NCBI GenBank assembly: GCA_022792335.1 | Contig: JAAWAV010000034.1 | Coordinates: 1-63,374, forward strand | DNA: 63,374 nucleotides | Reading direction: 5' to 3' | Origin: Lachnospiraceae bacterium | GTDB taxonomy: Bacteria > Bacillota > Clostridia > Lachnospirales > Lachnospiraceae | Shown here: positions 16,758 to 26,179 of the stretch, one piece after another | Numbering within the stretch: position 1 is the stretch's first letter | Layout: the number at the start of each line of letters is the position of its first letter | Notes under the pieces: model-generated | Told to the model about the DNA's origin: nothing | What the model saw: only the letters and a program-made list of their open reading frames with translations | Databases searched by the model: none | Position numbers and translations under genes: made by a program

Positions 16758-17594
16758 ATGGCGGGACAGCTTTATATCTGTGCGACACCCATCGGGAATC
16801 TGGAGGATATTACTTTGCGGGTGTTACGGATTTTAAAGGAAGTGGATTTGATTGCGGCGGAGGATACCAGGAATACGATTAAGCTTTTAAATCATTTCAG
16901 TATCAAAACACCCATGACCAGCTATCATGAGTACAATAAGGTGGAGAAGGCCAGGTACCTGGTGGAGCAGATGGAGAGCGGGGTGACGGTGGCGCTGGTG
17001 ACGGACGCAGGGACTCCCGGCATCTCCGATCCGGGGGAGGAGCTGGTACGGCAGTGCTATGAGGCGGGAATTGCACTGACCTCTCTCCCAGGACCGGTAG
17101 CCTGCGTGACGGCACTGACAGTTTCCGGCCTGTCCACAAGAAGATTCTGCTTTGAGGCATTTTTGCCGGCGGATAAAAAGGAACGTCGGGAGATTTTAAA
17201 GGAGCTGGAGCATGAGACAAGGACGATGGTGATTTATGAGGCGCCCCATCGTCTTTTGAGGACATTAAAAGAACTTTATGAGGTGTTGGGAAACAGGAAA
17301 CTTTCTATTTGCAAAGAACTGACAAAAGCGTTTGAACAGGTATTTCAGACCAGTCTTTACGAGGCGGTTTCCCGGTTTGAGACGGAGACGCCAAGGGGAG
17401 AACAGGTGCTTGTCATCGAGGGGAAAGACAGAACAGAAATAAAAAAGGAAGAGGAAAAAAACTGGAAAAAACTGTCCCTGAAAGAGCATATGGACTACTA
17501 TCAGGGACAGGGCATTGAGAAAAAAGAGGCCATGCGGATGGTGGCAAAAGACAGAGGAATCTCCAAACGGGAAGTATATCAGGGGCTTTTATAG
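16758..17594 (+). CDS. rsmI: 16S rRNA C1402 2'-O-methyltransferase
   Basis: A 278-residue tetrapyrrole-methylase-fold enzyme that 2'-O-methylates C1402 in the ribosomal decoding centre. Motifs include TPIGNLEDIT at the start, AAEDTRNTIKLL, TDAGTPGISDPG (SAM site) and YEAPHRL. The C-terminus has a Lys-rich helical domain. The ATG at 16758 is preceded by GGAGAAAGGA; a longer reading from 16662 runs through the hairpin spacer and is unlikely. It is the last gene of the conserved cluster. Confidence 0.93.
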   Translation: MAGQLYICATPIGNLEDITLRVLRILKEVDLIAAEDTRNTIKLLNHFSIKTPMTSYHEYNKVEKARYLVEQMESGVTVALVTDAGTPGISDPGEELVRQCYEAGIALTSLPGPVACVTALTVSGLSTRRFCFEAFLPADKKERREILKELEHETRTMVIYEAPHRLLRTLKELYEVLGNRKLSICKELTKAFEQVFQTSLYEAVSRFETETPRGEQVLVIEGKDRTEIKKEEEKNWKKLSLKEHMDYYQGQGIEKKEAMRMVAKDRGISKREVYQGLL

Positions 17595-17616
17595 GAGCAC
17601 TCTGAAGTCTTATCTG

Positions 17617-18438
17617 TTATGCCACGGCGAAAAAGCTGCGGGCGGCGCTTCCCTGTGCCTGGGTCTGTCCGCCTCCTTCCAGTCCGAGCTCATCCGAAGG
17701 CTGTTTGGAATCTGAGGCAGTAACCGTTTTGGTGGTGCCGCCGGAAATATAGACTTCGCCACATTCCGGACAGATTCCGGTGTGCAGAGAAACACTCTGG
17801 CTGACGACACGGCGGCCCTCCCGCTCTGCTTTGGCCTGCTCTCGCACCACATGCTCCTGCTCGTGGCCGCGAACGGCAGAGGCGGCGTCTTCCGGCGCTA
17901 CGCGGGTAGGTGTTTTGAAGGAAACACCCATATCGTCGGATCCATCCTGATATTTCCGTTCTTCACAGGTCTGGCATTTCTCGCCTTCTCCGATTTTTTC
18001 GGCATTTTCACTTCCTGAAACGCCTTCGGCTTCTCCTGAAAGTTCCGGAAGTTTCCCAGAGTTCTCTGATGCGGCCAGAGAGCCGGATGGAGCGGAAGAA
18101 GGCTCCTCCAGATACTGGATTCGCATCTGTACGGCCATCTCCTCAGGAGAAGTTCCCATGGACATCAGACCAGAAGCCGAAGCGCCTTCGGCTTTCTGAG
18201 CCTCAGAGGCGGGCGCCGTCAGGTATAGTCTGCCGCCAAAAAAAGCAGCAGGCCGGGAATGAGAGGCCGTATTTGTAAGAACCATTTTAGAATCGGTTTT
18301 TTCTACCTGTGAAGCGGCAGGCTGTTCCATATTCTGAAGGGCCTGTTTCTGAACTCCTCGGGTGGGAGAGGTTCCGTAGGAAAAACCATAGCGATACATC
18401 GAGTAGTAGGAATTCATTCCTGAAAGGCTGTTTAACAT
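17617..18438 (-). CDS. SprA-related HEXXH protein with four-Cys zinc motif
   Basis: A 273-residue protein with two parts. Residues 1-150 are Ser/Ala/Glu/Gln-rich and look disordered, starting with a Tyr-rich stretch. Residues 150-240 form a compact domain with C155xxC158, a metalloprotease-like H192-E-Q-E-H196, and C223xxC226. The domain resembles SprA-related (putative metalloprotease) proteins and recurs in Lachnospiraceae. The HEXXH may be catalytic or structural. No signal peptide is seen. GGGGG precedes the ATG. It converges on rsmI with only 22 bases between and no terminator. Confidence 0.65.
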   Translation of the reverse strand: MLNSLSGMNSYYSMYRYGFSYGTSPTRGVQKQALQNMEQPAASQVEKTDSKMVLTNTASHSRPAAFFGGRLYLTAPASEAQKAEGASASGLMSMGTSPEEMAVQMRIQYLEEPSSAPSGSLAASENSGKLPELSGEAEGVSGSENAEKIGEGEKCQTCEERKYQDGSDDMGVSFKTPTRVAPEDAASAVRGHEQEHVVREQAKAEREGRRVVSQSVSLHTGICPECGEVYISGGTTKTVTASDSKQPSDELGLEGGGQTQAQGSAARSFFAVA

Positions 18439-18494
18439 AGTTGTTCCCCCTGTTTCATAAAACGCTTCCGTAAGCGCTACTTATCATTATCTCT

Positions 18495-18522
18495 ATTCTA
18501 GCAAAAAAAAACAGAATTACAA
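18495..18522 (-). promoter_or_regulatory. Promoter of the HEXXH gene
   Basis: Read on the minus strand: TTGTAA, a 16-base spacer, TAGAAT. The predicted leader of about 50 bases holds a small hairpin CGCTT/AAGCG near 18460-18475. Confidence 0.5.
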
Positions 18523-18628
18523 GATAGTTTATGAAAAAGGAAAGAAAATGATAAGATCAGTTTCTCTCAGATTCCAGCCTGTCACCAAAAGAGGGCCGGA
18601 GACAACGAGCAGAAGAAATGAGGTTGAA

Positions 18629-18901
18629 ATGAATCAGATTGTATGGGCTTACTTGCTACTTTTGAATGTCCTGTGTTTTTTCCTGATGGGAGAGGATAAA
18701 CGGAGAGCCAGAAGAGGGAAATACCGCATTGCAGAAAAGCATTTGTTTCTGGCGGCAGCCCTGGGAGGGGCTCTTGGCGGAACTTTTGGCATGTATGTGT
18801 TTCATCACAAAACGAGACACTGGAAGTTCCGCCTGTTTTTTCCCTTTCTGGCATTTTTGTGGGCAGCTTTCACCCTGACCGTCTGTTATTTGTATGCGTG
18901 A
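18629..18901 (+). CDS. DUF1294 small membrane protein
   Basis: A 90-residue protein with three hydrophobic helices. The cytoplasmic loop EDKRRARRGKYRIAEK and the motif LGGALGGTFGMYVFHHKTRH match the DUF1294 family, whose role is unknown. A GAGGT ribosome site lies before the ATG at 18629; an upstream in-frame start at 18548 has no such site. It converges on the reductase gene at 18965. Confidence 0.8.
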   Translation: MNQIVWAYLLLLNVLCFFLMGEDKRRARRGKYRIAEKHLFLAAALGGALGGTFGMYVFHHKTRHWKFRLFFPFLAFLWAAFTLTVCYLYA

Positions 18902-18964
18902 TTTCGCATAGGAGTAACTGTAATCTGAGTCCTTGCAGAACATTTCAAAATAATTGGATTCTAT

Positions 18965-21547
18965 TTAGCAGGTCGCTCCACCCTTCAGATGTTTCTGGGC
19001 GGCAATATTTTCAGCTTTCCGATCTAACAGATCGTTGGCAAGAAGCTGTTCCTGCACATTCTCAAAACCAAGGCGGGCCACCGTGTCGGCGAACCGTTCG
19101 CCGGTGATTCCCTGCTCACGGAAGAGAAGAATCGCTTTTTCCACTACAGCCAGGACTTCGTCTTTGTCCGTGAAAATTTTATCCAGGAAATGTCCCTGGG
19201 CCGTTTTTTTGCCCCAGCGTCCGCCAATATAGATACGATAACCGTTCGTATAATCCTCAAAGGCGCCGAAGGGACAGAAGCCGTGGCAGCGTCCGCAGTG
19301 ATTGCAGGCATTCTCGTCAATGGTAATAGTTCCGTCCACCATGTTCGCCACATGGATGGGACAGTTTTTCTCCACCTGACAGTTTTTGCAGTTTTTGCAT
19401 TTTTCCAGATTAATAAGAGGTACCCTCTGACCGATGATTCCCAAATCGTTTAAATCGGGTTTCACACAGTTGTTGGGACATCCGCCCACGGCGATCTTGA
19501 ACTTGTGGGGCAGTTTCACATTTGAATATCCGTGATAGAACCGCTCATGAATCTCCTCTGACAGAGCAAAAGTATCAATCAGGCCGTACTGGCAGGTGGT
19601 ACCCTTACAGGAGACCACGGGCCGTACCTTGGAGCCGGTTCCGCCTGTCTCCAGACCCCGTTCCATCAGGTATTCCCGGAGCGGTTCGATGTTGTCAAAG
19701 GGAACGCCCTGGATTTCCATGGTCAGACGGGAGGTCATGGTCACTTCTCCGTTTCCAAACATCTCCGCCGCATCGGCGATAGTTCTCGCTTCTTCTCCTG
19801 TGATTTTTCCATTCCTGGTGATGACGCGGCCGTTGAATTTATCCGGCGTCCGCTTATCCTTTAAAAAGCCGAGGGCCTTAACTCTGGTTTCCTCCGCCTT
19901 GGGGATGGCAGTCCCAGACGTCTTGACCTTTACATCGTTAAAGAAACCGCCGCCCTCCAGAACAACAGTATTCTGATAGCCGAAATGACGCAGACGGTTT
20001 TGCAGGAAGTAGCCTCGTTTGCCTTTGGCGCAGACAAGAAGCAGTTTCTCATCTTTTTCGATCCCGTCAAGAGGCCCGTTTGTTTCCGCCAGCTTGATAT
20101 ACCGGGCTCCGGGGATGAACGGAGAGGGGGCTACGTCCAAGACCCGATAGTCCTTCGCCTCTCCGGCAGCATACTGGGCGGGAGTCATACTGACAAAATC
20201 GCCGTTCAATTTATTGAGCAGTACGTAGACGGCCTGGACCAGCGGATGGATGGCCGTGGAAAAAGGCGGCGCATAAGCGAAATCCGCGTTTTCAAAGTCC
20301 TCCAGCCTGGCGCCCATGGTGATTCCCATGACGGCGATATCTACCATCTTGTCCACAGCGCCGGGGCCGAATACCTGGATACCGAGAAGTTTATGGCTGT
20401 CTTTGTCTGCGATGAGTTTGGTGGCAAAGAAAGAGGCGTCCGGATAGTAATGCGCTTTGTCGTCTGTCACCATAAGCGCTGTTTCGACATGGTATCCGGC
20501 AGCTTTCGCCTGAGCCTCCGTCAGTCCTGTGCGGCCGCAGTTGAGGCCTGGAAGTTTAATGACTCCGGTGCCAAGGACGCCGGGGTGGGAGTGGTCTTTT
20601 CCGGCAAGAACCTGAGCCAGGGTCCGGCCCTCCATATTGGCAGAAGAGCCCATGGGGGACCACTGGGGGGCGCCTGTCAGTCGGTTTGTGATCTGCACGC
20701 AGTCTCCGGCGGCATAGATATCCGGCAGATTTGTTTTCATGGTCCCGTCCACCAAAATGGTTCCACGGTTCATTTCGATACCGCTTTGGGCAAGGAACTC
20801 CGTATTGGGGCGGACTCCGGCGGCCATGACCACCACGCCACAGGGGAACAGCCCGGCACTTGTCTTAATGCCTGTGACTCGATCCTCTCCCATGATCGCT
20901 TCCCCCTTGGTGCTGGTGATCACGCGGATTCCCTGTTTTAGCAGATGCTTTTTGCCATAGGCGGCCATCTCCTCATCCAGAATGTTGGGAAGGATCTGAG
21001 ATGCAAAGTCCACCACGGTGACAGAAACACCTTTTTGCTGTAAATTCTCCGCAATTTCCAGTCCAATAAAGCCGGCGCCCACCACCACGGCTTTTTTCAC
21101 AGCCTTTTCTTCTACATAAGCCCGCAGGGCGATGGCGTCGTCCGGAGTGCGCATGGTAAATACGCCGGGGAGTTCGATTCCCGGAAGGGGAGGGACCGCC
21201 GGGGACGCTCCGGTGGCGATGACCAGTTTGTCATAAGGATAAGTTTCGAGAGCTCCGGTTTTCAGATCTTTTGCTTCTACGGTTTTTTCCTGGGCGTTTA
21301 CACGGACGGCTTCTTTCTCTGTCAGAACGGTAACGCCTGTGAGCATAGCGTATTTCGCAGGAGTATTTACAATCAGTTCGTCCCGCTCTTCAATCAGTCC
21401 TCCCACATAGTAGGGAAGGCCGCAGCCGGCATAGGAGATATCTGCTCCTTTGGTAATGACCGTGACCTGTACATTTCTGTTTTCTCTTTTCAGCTTAGCC
21501 GCCGTTTTTGTTCCGGCGGCGACGCCGCCGATAATCAATACTTTCAT
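18965..21547 (-). CDS. Fusion: CoA-disulfide reductase-like flavoprotein + rhodanese + siroheme/ferredoxin reductase
   Basis: An 860-residue multidomain redox protein. Residues 1-450 form a pyridine-nucleotide disulfide oxidoreductase of the CoA-disulfide/NADH oxidase type, with FAD motif VLIIGGVAAGTKTA, redox Cys C42 in YAGCGLPYY, and an NAD motif AVVVGAGFIGLE. A rhodanese-like domain follows, with candidate active Cys in LLLVCAKGKRG. Residues 570-710 are a nitrite/sulfite reductase half-domain with likely siroheme-[4Fe-4S] ligands C647, C652, C690 and C694. Residues 717-760 hold two [4Fe-4S] ferredoxin motifs (C717/720/723/729 and C748/751/754/758). It could pass electrons from NAD(P)H via FAD and Fe-S to a sulfur or nitrogen substrate. 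Domains are clear; the reaction is inferred. Confidence 0.82.
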   Translation of the reverse strand: MKVLIIGGVAAGTKTAAKLKRENRNVQVTVITKGADISYAGCGLPYYVGGLIEERDELIVNTPAKYAMLTGVTVLTEKEAVRVNAQEKTVEAKDLKTGALETYPYDKLVIATGASPAVPPLPGIELPGVFTMRTPDDAIALRAYVEEKAVKKAVVVGAGFIGLEIAENLQQKGVSVTVVDFASQILPNILDEEMAAYGKKHLLKQGIRVITSTKGEAIMGEDRVTGIKTSAGLFPCGVVVMAAGVRPNTEFLAQSGIEMNRGTILVDGTMKTNLPDIYAAGDCVQITNRLTGAPQWSPMGSSANMEGRTLAQVLAGKDHSHPGVLGTGVIKLPGLNCGRTGLTEAQAKAAGYHVETALMVTDDKAHYYPDASFFATKLIADKDSHKLLGIQVFGPGAVDKMVDIAVMGITMGARLEDFENADFAYAPPFSTAIHPLVQAVYVLLNKLNGDFVSMTPAQYAAGEAKDYRVLDVAPSPFIPGARYIKLAETNGPLDGIEKDEKLLLVCAKGKRGYFLQNRLRHFGYQNTVVLEGGGFFNDVKVKTSGTAIPKAEETRVKALGFLKDKRTPDKFNGRVITRNGKITGEEARTIADAAEMFGNGEVTMTSRLTMEIQGVPFDNIEPLREYLMERGLETGGTGSKVRPVVSCKGTTCQYGLIDTFALSEEIHERFYHGYSNVKLPHKFKIAVGGCPNNCVKPDLNDLGIIGQRVPLINLEKCKNCKNCQVEKNCPIHVANMVDGTITIDENACNHCGRCHGFCPFGAFEDYTNGYRIYIGGRWGKKTAQGHFLDKIFTDKDEVLAVVEKAILLFREQGITGERFADTVARLGFENVQEQLLANDLLDRKAENIAAQKHLKGGATC

Positions 21548-21612
21548 ATTAAAACAAGGCCTCCTTCATACAGATAAGTTTTCCTAAAATAGAGTATATC
21601 ACACACGGGGCA

Positions 21613-22737
21613 TTATTTTTCAAAATATTGGGCAACTTCTTTTAAATGTTCGATGATGGGAAGATGCTGAGGGCAGACATCCTCACACTGGCCGCAGGCC
21701 AGACAATCGCTGGCTTTTCCAAACACGGTGGTCAGGCGGGTGTAATATTCTCCCTGGGGGGTCCACCGTTTTGTTTTTAACTCCTGCTTATCTGTGTTAT
21801 ATAAGGAAAAATATTTGGGAATGGCAATGTTCTGAGGGCAGCCGTCCGTACAGTAGGAACAACCGGTACAGGGAACGGCGATATTTTTATGGATGATCGC
21901 CACAGCCTTTTTGAGGATTTCCTGTTCCGCTTCATCTACAGGAACCGGATCGCTCATATATCCGGTGTTGTCCAGAAGCTGTTCCATGTCGCTCATACCG
22001 CTGAGGACCATCATAACGCCGTCCAGGCCGGCGACAAAACGGATGGCCCAGGAGGAAACGGACATATCCGGATGATGGCCTTTGAAAAGAGCTTCCGCCT
22101 CGTCCGGAATCTGTGCCAGGGTTCCGCCTTTGACAGGCTCCATGACAATGATGGGTTTGCCGTGTTTTTTTGCTACTTCATAGCACTTACGGGACTGGAC
22201 GCCCTCGCTGTCCCAGTCCAGATAATTGATTTGAAGCTGTACAAATTCCATCTCCGGATGCTCGTTAAGAACCTGATCCAGAAGCTCCGGGCTGTCGTGA
22301 AAAGAAAATCCGATTTTTTTTACAAGGCCCTGAGCCTTCTTTTCCTTCAACCAGGTGAAGCAGTCCAACCGGTTAAAAATTTCATAATGATCAGCGCCGA
22401 TATCGTGAAGGAGATAATAGTCGAAATAGCTGACGCGGGTTTTTCTTAACTGTTCGTTGAAGATGCGATCCCGATCCTCTTTTGTCTTTAAGAAGGGGGC
22501 CGGGAGTTTGTCGGCCAGAGTAAAGCTGTCCCTTGGATGGCGGCTCACAAGAGCCTCTCCTGCAGCATTTTCACTCTGGAAACCGCAGTACATCCAGGCA
22601 GTATCAAAATAGGTGAACCCTTTTTCGATAAAGGTGTCGACCATCTTTTTTACCTGCTCTACATCAATTTTCGCCGGATCATTGGGATCCAGAGAAGGAA
22701 GTCTCATCAATCCGAAACCAAGTTTTTTTGCGCTCAT
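21613..22737 (-). CDS. Aldo/keto reductase with C-terminal [4Fe-4S] ferredoxin domain
   Basis: A 374-residue soluble enzyme. Residues 1-270 form the AKR barrel with catalytic D45, Y50 (FDTAWMY) and K77. Residues 290-366 carry two [4Fe-4S] motifs, C290/293/296/300 and C345/348/351/355, as in clostridial predicted ferredoxin-linked AKRs. AGGAGGA lies at a good distance before the ATG. It lies 65 bases upstream of the fusion reductase on the same strand, so the two redox genes may share a transcript. Confidence 0.88.
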   Translation of the reverse strand: MSAKKLGFGLMRLPSLDPNDPAKIDVEQVKKMVDTFIEKGFTYFDTAWMYCGFQSENAAGEALVSRHPRDSFTLADKLPAPFLKTKEDRDRIFNEQLRKTRVSYFDYYLLHDIGADHYEIFNRLDCFTWLKEKKAQGLVKKIGFSFHDSPELLDQVLNEHPEMEFVQLQINYLDWDSEGVQSRKCYEVAKKHGKPIIVMEPVKGGTLAQIPDEAEALFKGHHPDMSVSSWAIRFVAGLDGVMMVLSGMSDMEQLLDNTGYMSDPVPVDEAEQEILKKAVAIIHKNIAVPCTGCSYCTDGCPQNIAIPKYFSLYNTDKQELKTKRWTPQGEYYTRLTTVFGKASDCLACGQCEDVCPQHLPIIEHLKEVAQYFEK

Positions 22738-22816
22738 AATCGTCCTCCTGTATGTATGTTTTCTTAAAATAAATAGTAGCTGGTTTGAGAGGAAATACCT
22801 TCCAATAAATAAAATT

Positions 22817-22846
22817 ATTATAACATGATTTCCTGCAGGCTTTCAA
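22817..22846 (-). promoter_or_regulatory. Promoter of the aldo/keto reductase gene
   Basis: Minus strand: TTGAAA, an 18-base spacer, TATAAT, about 80 bases before the start codon. The rest of the 22738-23045 gap shows no gene, riboswitch or clear terminator. Confidence 0.6.
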
Positions 22847-23045
22847 TGTTTACAGAATCTTTCTTTGCCCAGATCTGATATGTCAGAAGAAATCCGGCAT
22901 GTATACCCCGGAATAAACCGGTTCCTAGAGGGCGGCCAGAAAATACTGTGATACGCGAAGTTCCATTTTTTAAGACGGCCTGCAACGCCTGAAAAAGGAT
23001 CCTGGCCTATGAAGAATTTGTGGCAGAACGCTGTTAGAAAAAGGA

Positions 23046-23681
23046 TCAGCGAACTTTGAGCTCTTCCACCTGGAAACCGGAAAGATCAAAGAAGTCGGTC
23101 AGATTTTCTATATCACTGTTCAGAATATAGGAACCGGAGGCGCTTATGGCGGAATTTTCACCAACAGAGAAGGTAACGAGCACCGGGCAGGCCTCCTCAT
23201 AAGTATACAGATACGCCATATTTTCAGTAGTCTCATGGCATACAAAAGATTTGCCGCACATGTAAATAGACGAAGCGGCGATGGCTTCTATACTGACGGT
23301 CGAGTTCAGAATCGAGGCGCAGGAGATAAAGAGGCGGGACTGAATATAAGCTTTTAGCTCCTGTGACATGCCGTCGAAAGATACATTGGCGTCGGAAGTA
23401 CTTTCTAATAATTTCATCAGGCCGGATGTATCGGCAGTGATCTGGTACACGGCCTTTGGCTGTTGATAAACACCGGCGCTTGCAGCCCGGGCGATTCCCT
23501 CTACCTGCGCTTTCACTTCCGGGGCACTGGAAAACATATCAAAATAGGCGTCGCTTTGTGTCATTTCACCCATCAGGGAAATGATTTCCAGCCCCTGGAC
23601 ATAGAGGGATTTTTCTTTTTTTGTACCGCAGCCGGAGAGGAAAAGCGCTGCTGTCAGGCAGAAAAGAAATAGTTTTTTCAT
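23046..23681 (-). CDS. Small lipoprotein of unknown function
   Basis: A 211-residue exported protein. A signal peptide of about 18 residues ends in the lipobox LSGC, so it should be lipid-anchored outside the membrane. The mature part is mixed alpha/beta with several Cys (in ISCAS, MCGKSFVC and EEACP) and no domain I recognise. ATG 23681 is chosen over an in-frame TTG at 23690 because AGGAG is ten bases before the ATG but almost touches the TTG. It is monocistronic, with its own consensus promoter. Confidence 0.7.
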   Translation of the reverse strand: MKKLFLFCLTAALFLSGCGTKKEKSLYVQGLEIISLMGEMTQSDAYFDMFSSAPEVKAQVEGIARAASAGVYQQPKAVYQITADTSGLMKLLESTSDANVSFDGMSQELKAYIQSRLFISCASILNSTVSIEAIAASSIYMCGKSFVCHETTENMAYLYTYEEACPVLVTFSVGENSAISASGSYILNSDIENLTDFFDLSGFQVEELKVR

Positions 23682-23706
23682 CTTTTTCAAACTCCTTTTT
23701 CAAAAA

Positions 23707-23735
23707 ATTATACGGTAATTCTTGCTGTCTGTAAA
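23707..23735 (-). promoter_or_regulatory. Promoter of the lipoprotein gene
   Basis: Minus strand: TTTACA, a 17-base spacer, TATAAT, ending about 25 bases before the start codon. Confidence 0.7.
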
Positions 23736-23798
23736 GCCATATTCCTGGTGCTTCGCGTACCTTCAGCGGTTCTTAATAGCTCTATACAGTCCGGTATC

Positions 23799-23827
23799 TT
23801 GTACCAGTCAGACGCTCATGTTATAAT
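23799..23827 (+). promoter_or_regulatory. Promoter of recD2
   Basis: TTGTAC, a 17-base spacer, TATAAT at 23822-23827. The start codon of recD2 lies about 50 bases further on. Confidence 0.7.
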
Positions 23828-23876
23828 AAACGCATGAAAATAGAGGACCGAAAGATTTTTGACAAAGGGGGGCAGG

Positions 23877-26150
23877 GTGTTGGTAAAACTTCGATGCGTG
23901 GTAGAGCGGATTACTTATCAGAATCCGGAAAATGGTTACTCTGTGCTTAAAGTACGGGTAAAGGGGTACCAGGATTTGGTTCCTCTTGTGGGAAACCTTG
24001 TGGATGCCACTGTAGGATCCGTACTTTTGGTAGATGGAAACTGGAAAATAGACGCAAAATATGGCCGCCAGTTTATGGCGGAGAGCTGGGAAGAGACGAT
24101 GCCCGCCACTGTTTACGGGATGGAAAAATATTTGGGCTCCGGTTTGATCAAAGGAGTGGGGCCCGGATTTGCGAAACGGATTGTGAAACATTTCGGTACA
24201 GATACCCTGGATGTGATTGAATCCGAAATCGACAGGCTTTTGGAGGTTCCGGGGATTGGAAAACGGCGGGTGGAACAGATTAAAGAAGGGTGGGAGCGGC
24301 AGAAGGAAATCAAAAACGTTATGCTGTTTTTGCAAGCTCACGGTGTCAGTACTGCCTTTGCCGCCCGGATTTACCGTCAGTACGGCAATGAAAGCATCGG
24401 GAAAGTGAAAGAAAATCCTTTTCGCCTGGCAGATGACATCTGGGGAATCGGATTTAAAACGGCGGATAACATTGCGGAGAAGCTGGGCTTTGAAAAAGAG
24501 AGTTTTGTCCGCCTCAGAAGCGGCATTATGTATACGTTAAGCCGTCTGGCAGAGGAGGGTCATGTATATGGGGAACGGGAACAGCTCTTAAAAAAGGCGG
24601 CAGAGCTCCTGGAATCAGAGGAGGCCCCGTTAATCATGACCATGGATCAGATGTTTCAGGATAAGGACTTGATTCAGGAAACAAGAGTTTCCTTTGATGA
24701 GATGGTGGGGGAGGATGTCCGGACGGACGCAGTTTATCTTCCGCCTTTTTATTTTGCGGAACTTGGCGTGGCGAACCGGCTTATCCGGCTGGTCGAAGCG
24801 CCTGCCGGGGATCGGTTGTGGAGCAGTCTGGAAAAGGCAAGGCTGGAAACCGGAAACTCAGAACTTTCCGTCGATGTGTCCCGCATTGAGGAACTGGTGC
24901 ATTTATCTTATGACGAGGTTCAGGCAGAGGCAATACGGTTGGCGGCAGGCTGTAAAGTAATGGTTTTGACAGGGGGACCTGGGACGGGAAAAACAACAGT
25001 TACCCGTGGCATGATTGCGGCATTTCGGGCAAGCGGACTGAAAATCCTTCTCGCGGCGCCTACGGGAAGAGCAGCAAAGCGGATGACGGAAACCACAGGA
25101 CTTCCGGCAAAGACAATTCACCGGCTTTTGGAGTTTAAGCCGCCGGAGGGGTATCAGAAAAATGAGGAGCAGCCCCTGGAAGGGGATGTGCTGATTTTAG
25201 ATGAGTGTTCCATGATTGATTTGGTACTGATGAACACACTTTTGAAAGCGGTTCCTGTCGGCATGCGGCTGATTCTGGTGGGAGATATTGATCAGCTTCC
25301 ATCGGTGGGAGCCGGGAATGTGCTGCGGGATCTGATGGATTCCAAACTGGTTCCGGTGGTACGGCTGACCAGGATTTTCCGCCAGGCCAGGGAAAGCAGG
25401 ATTGTCGTGAACGCCCATCGGATTAACGGGGGAAAACAGCCAGATATTTCCAATGGGAAAGACTCAGATTTTTTCTTTATAGAAAAGGAAGGACCAGAAG
25501 AAGCAGTCCTGGAGATTGTGGACTTGGTGAGGCGGAGACTTCCCAGGTATTACGGTGTCCCCTGTTCCCAGATTCAGGTGCTGACCCCTATGCAGCGGGG
25601 GATTGCAGGCGCGGCGAATATAAACCTGGTGCTGCAGGAAGCGCTGAATCCCGGCGGCGAGGGGTTGCGAAGGAGCGGTATGATCTTTTGCAAAGACGAT
25701 AAGGTCATGCAGATCAGGAACAATTATGACAAGGATGTATTTAACGGAGACATTGGGATCATTGATTCGGTGAATCTGGAAGAGCGAACTTTGACCGTTC
25801 TGTTTGAGGAACGATGTGTGGAATATGAGGCGATAGAACTGGACGAGTTGGTTCATGCCTACGCCGTTACCATTCACAAGGCGCAGGGGTCGGAATATCC
25901 GGTGGTGGTTATGCCTGTGCTTATGAGCCATTTTGTCATGCTGCAGCGGAATTTGATTTATACTGGGATTACCAGAGCAAAGAAAATCCTGGTACTGGTG
26001 GGGACGAAGAAGGCATTGGCCTATGCGGTGCGAAACGTGACGGTGACGAGGCGCAATTCGATGTTAAAAGAACGGCTGATGGGAAGAGAAGGGGCGTCGT
26101 CGTATGTGAAAAAAAAGGGATTGACTCCTACGTTACGTTATAGTTTATGA
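23877..26150 (+). CDS. recD2: RecD2 ATP-dependent DNA helicase
   Basis: A 757-residue SF1 helicase acting 5' to 3' in DNA repair. The N-terminal OB-like region (VVERITYQNPENGYSV) is followed by a helix-hairpin-helix (EVPGIGKRRVEQI) and another (DIWGIGFKTADNIAEKLG). Walker A GGPGTGKTTV lies near residue 368, then LAAPTGRAAKRM, LDECSMIDL, GDIDQLPSVGAG and the C-terminal TIHKAQGSEYP. This full-length N-terminal part marks RecD2 rather than the RecBCD subunit. GTG 23877 or TTG 23880 fits the GGGGGG ribosome site better than TTG 23859. Confidence 0.92.
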   Translation: MLVKLRCVVERITYQNPENGYSVLKVRVKGYQDLVPLVGNLVDATVGSVLLVDGNWKIDAKYGRQFMAESWEETMPATVYGMEKYLGSGLIKGVGPGFAKRIVKHFGTDTLDVIESEIDRLLEVPGIGKRRVEQIKEGWERQKEIKNVMLFLQAHGVSTAFAARIYRQYGNESIGKVKENPFRLADDIWGIGFKTADNIAEKLGFEKESFVRLRSGIMYTLSRLAEEGHVYGEREQLLKKAAELLESEEAPLIMTMDQMFQDKDLIQETRVSFDEMVGEDVRTDAVYLPPFYFAELGVANRLIRLVEAPAGDRLWSSLEKARLETGNSELSVDVSRIEELVHLSYDEVQAEAIRLAAGCKVMVLTGGPGTGKTTVTRGMIAAFRASGLKILLAAPTGRAAKRMTETTGLPAKTIHRLLEFKPPEGYQKNEEQPLEGDVLILDECSMIDLVLMNTLLKAVPVGMRLILVGDIDQLPSVGAGNVLRDLMDSKLVPVVRLTRIFRQARESRIVVNAHRINGGKQPDISNGKDSDFFFIEKEGPEEAVLEIVDLVRRRLPRYYGVPCSQIQVLTPMQRGIAGAANINLVLQEALNPGGEGLRRSGMIFCKDDKVMQIRNNYDKDVFNGDIGIIDSVNLEERTLTVLFEERCVEYEAIELDELVHAYAVTIHKAQGSEYPVVVMPVLMSHFVMLQRNLIYTGITRAKKILVLVGTKKALAYAVRNVTVTRRNSMLKERLMGREGASSYVKKKGLTPTLRYSL

Positions 26151-26179
26151 TAGAGCCATCCACAGGGAGGGAATATCAC

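Noticed and set aside
19985..20941. Plus-strand reading frame of about 318 codons opposite the fusion reductase
   Set aside because: It lies fully inside the flavoprotein domain, has no ribosome site and no recognisable motif.
22738..23045. Riboswitch or small gene in the gap before the aldo/keto reductase
   Set aside because: Only a promoter is visible. No conserved riboswitch core or plausible small reading frame with a ribosome site was found.
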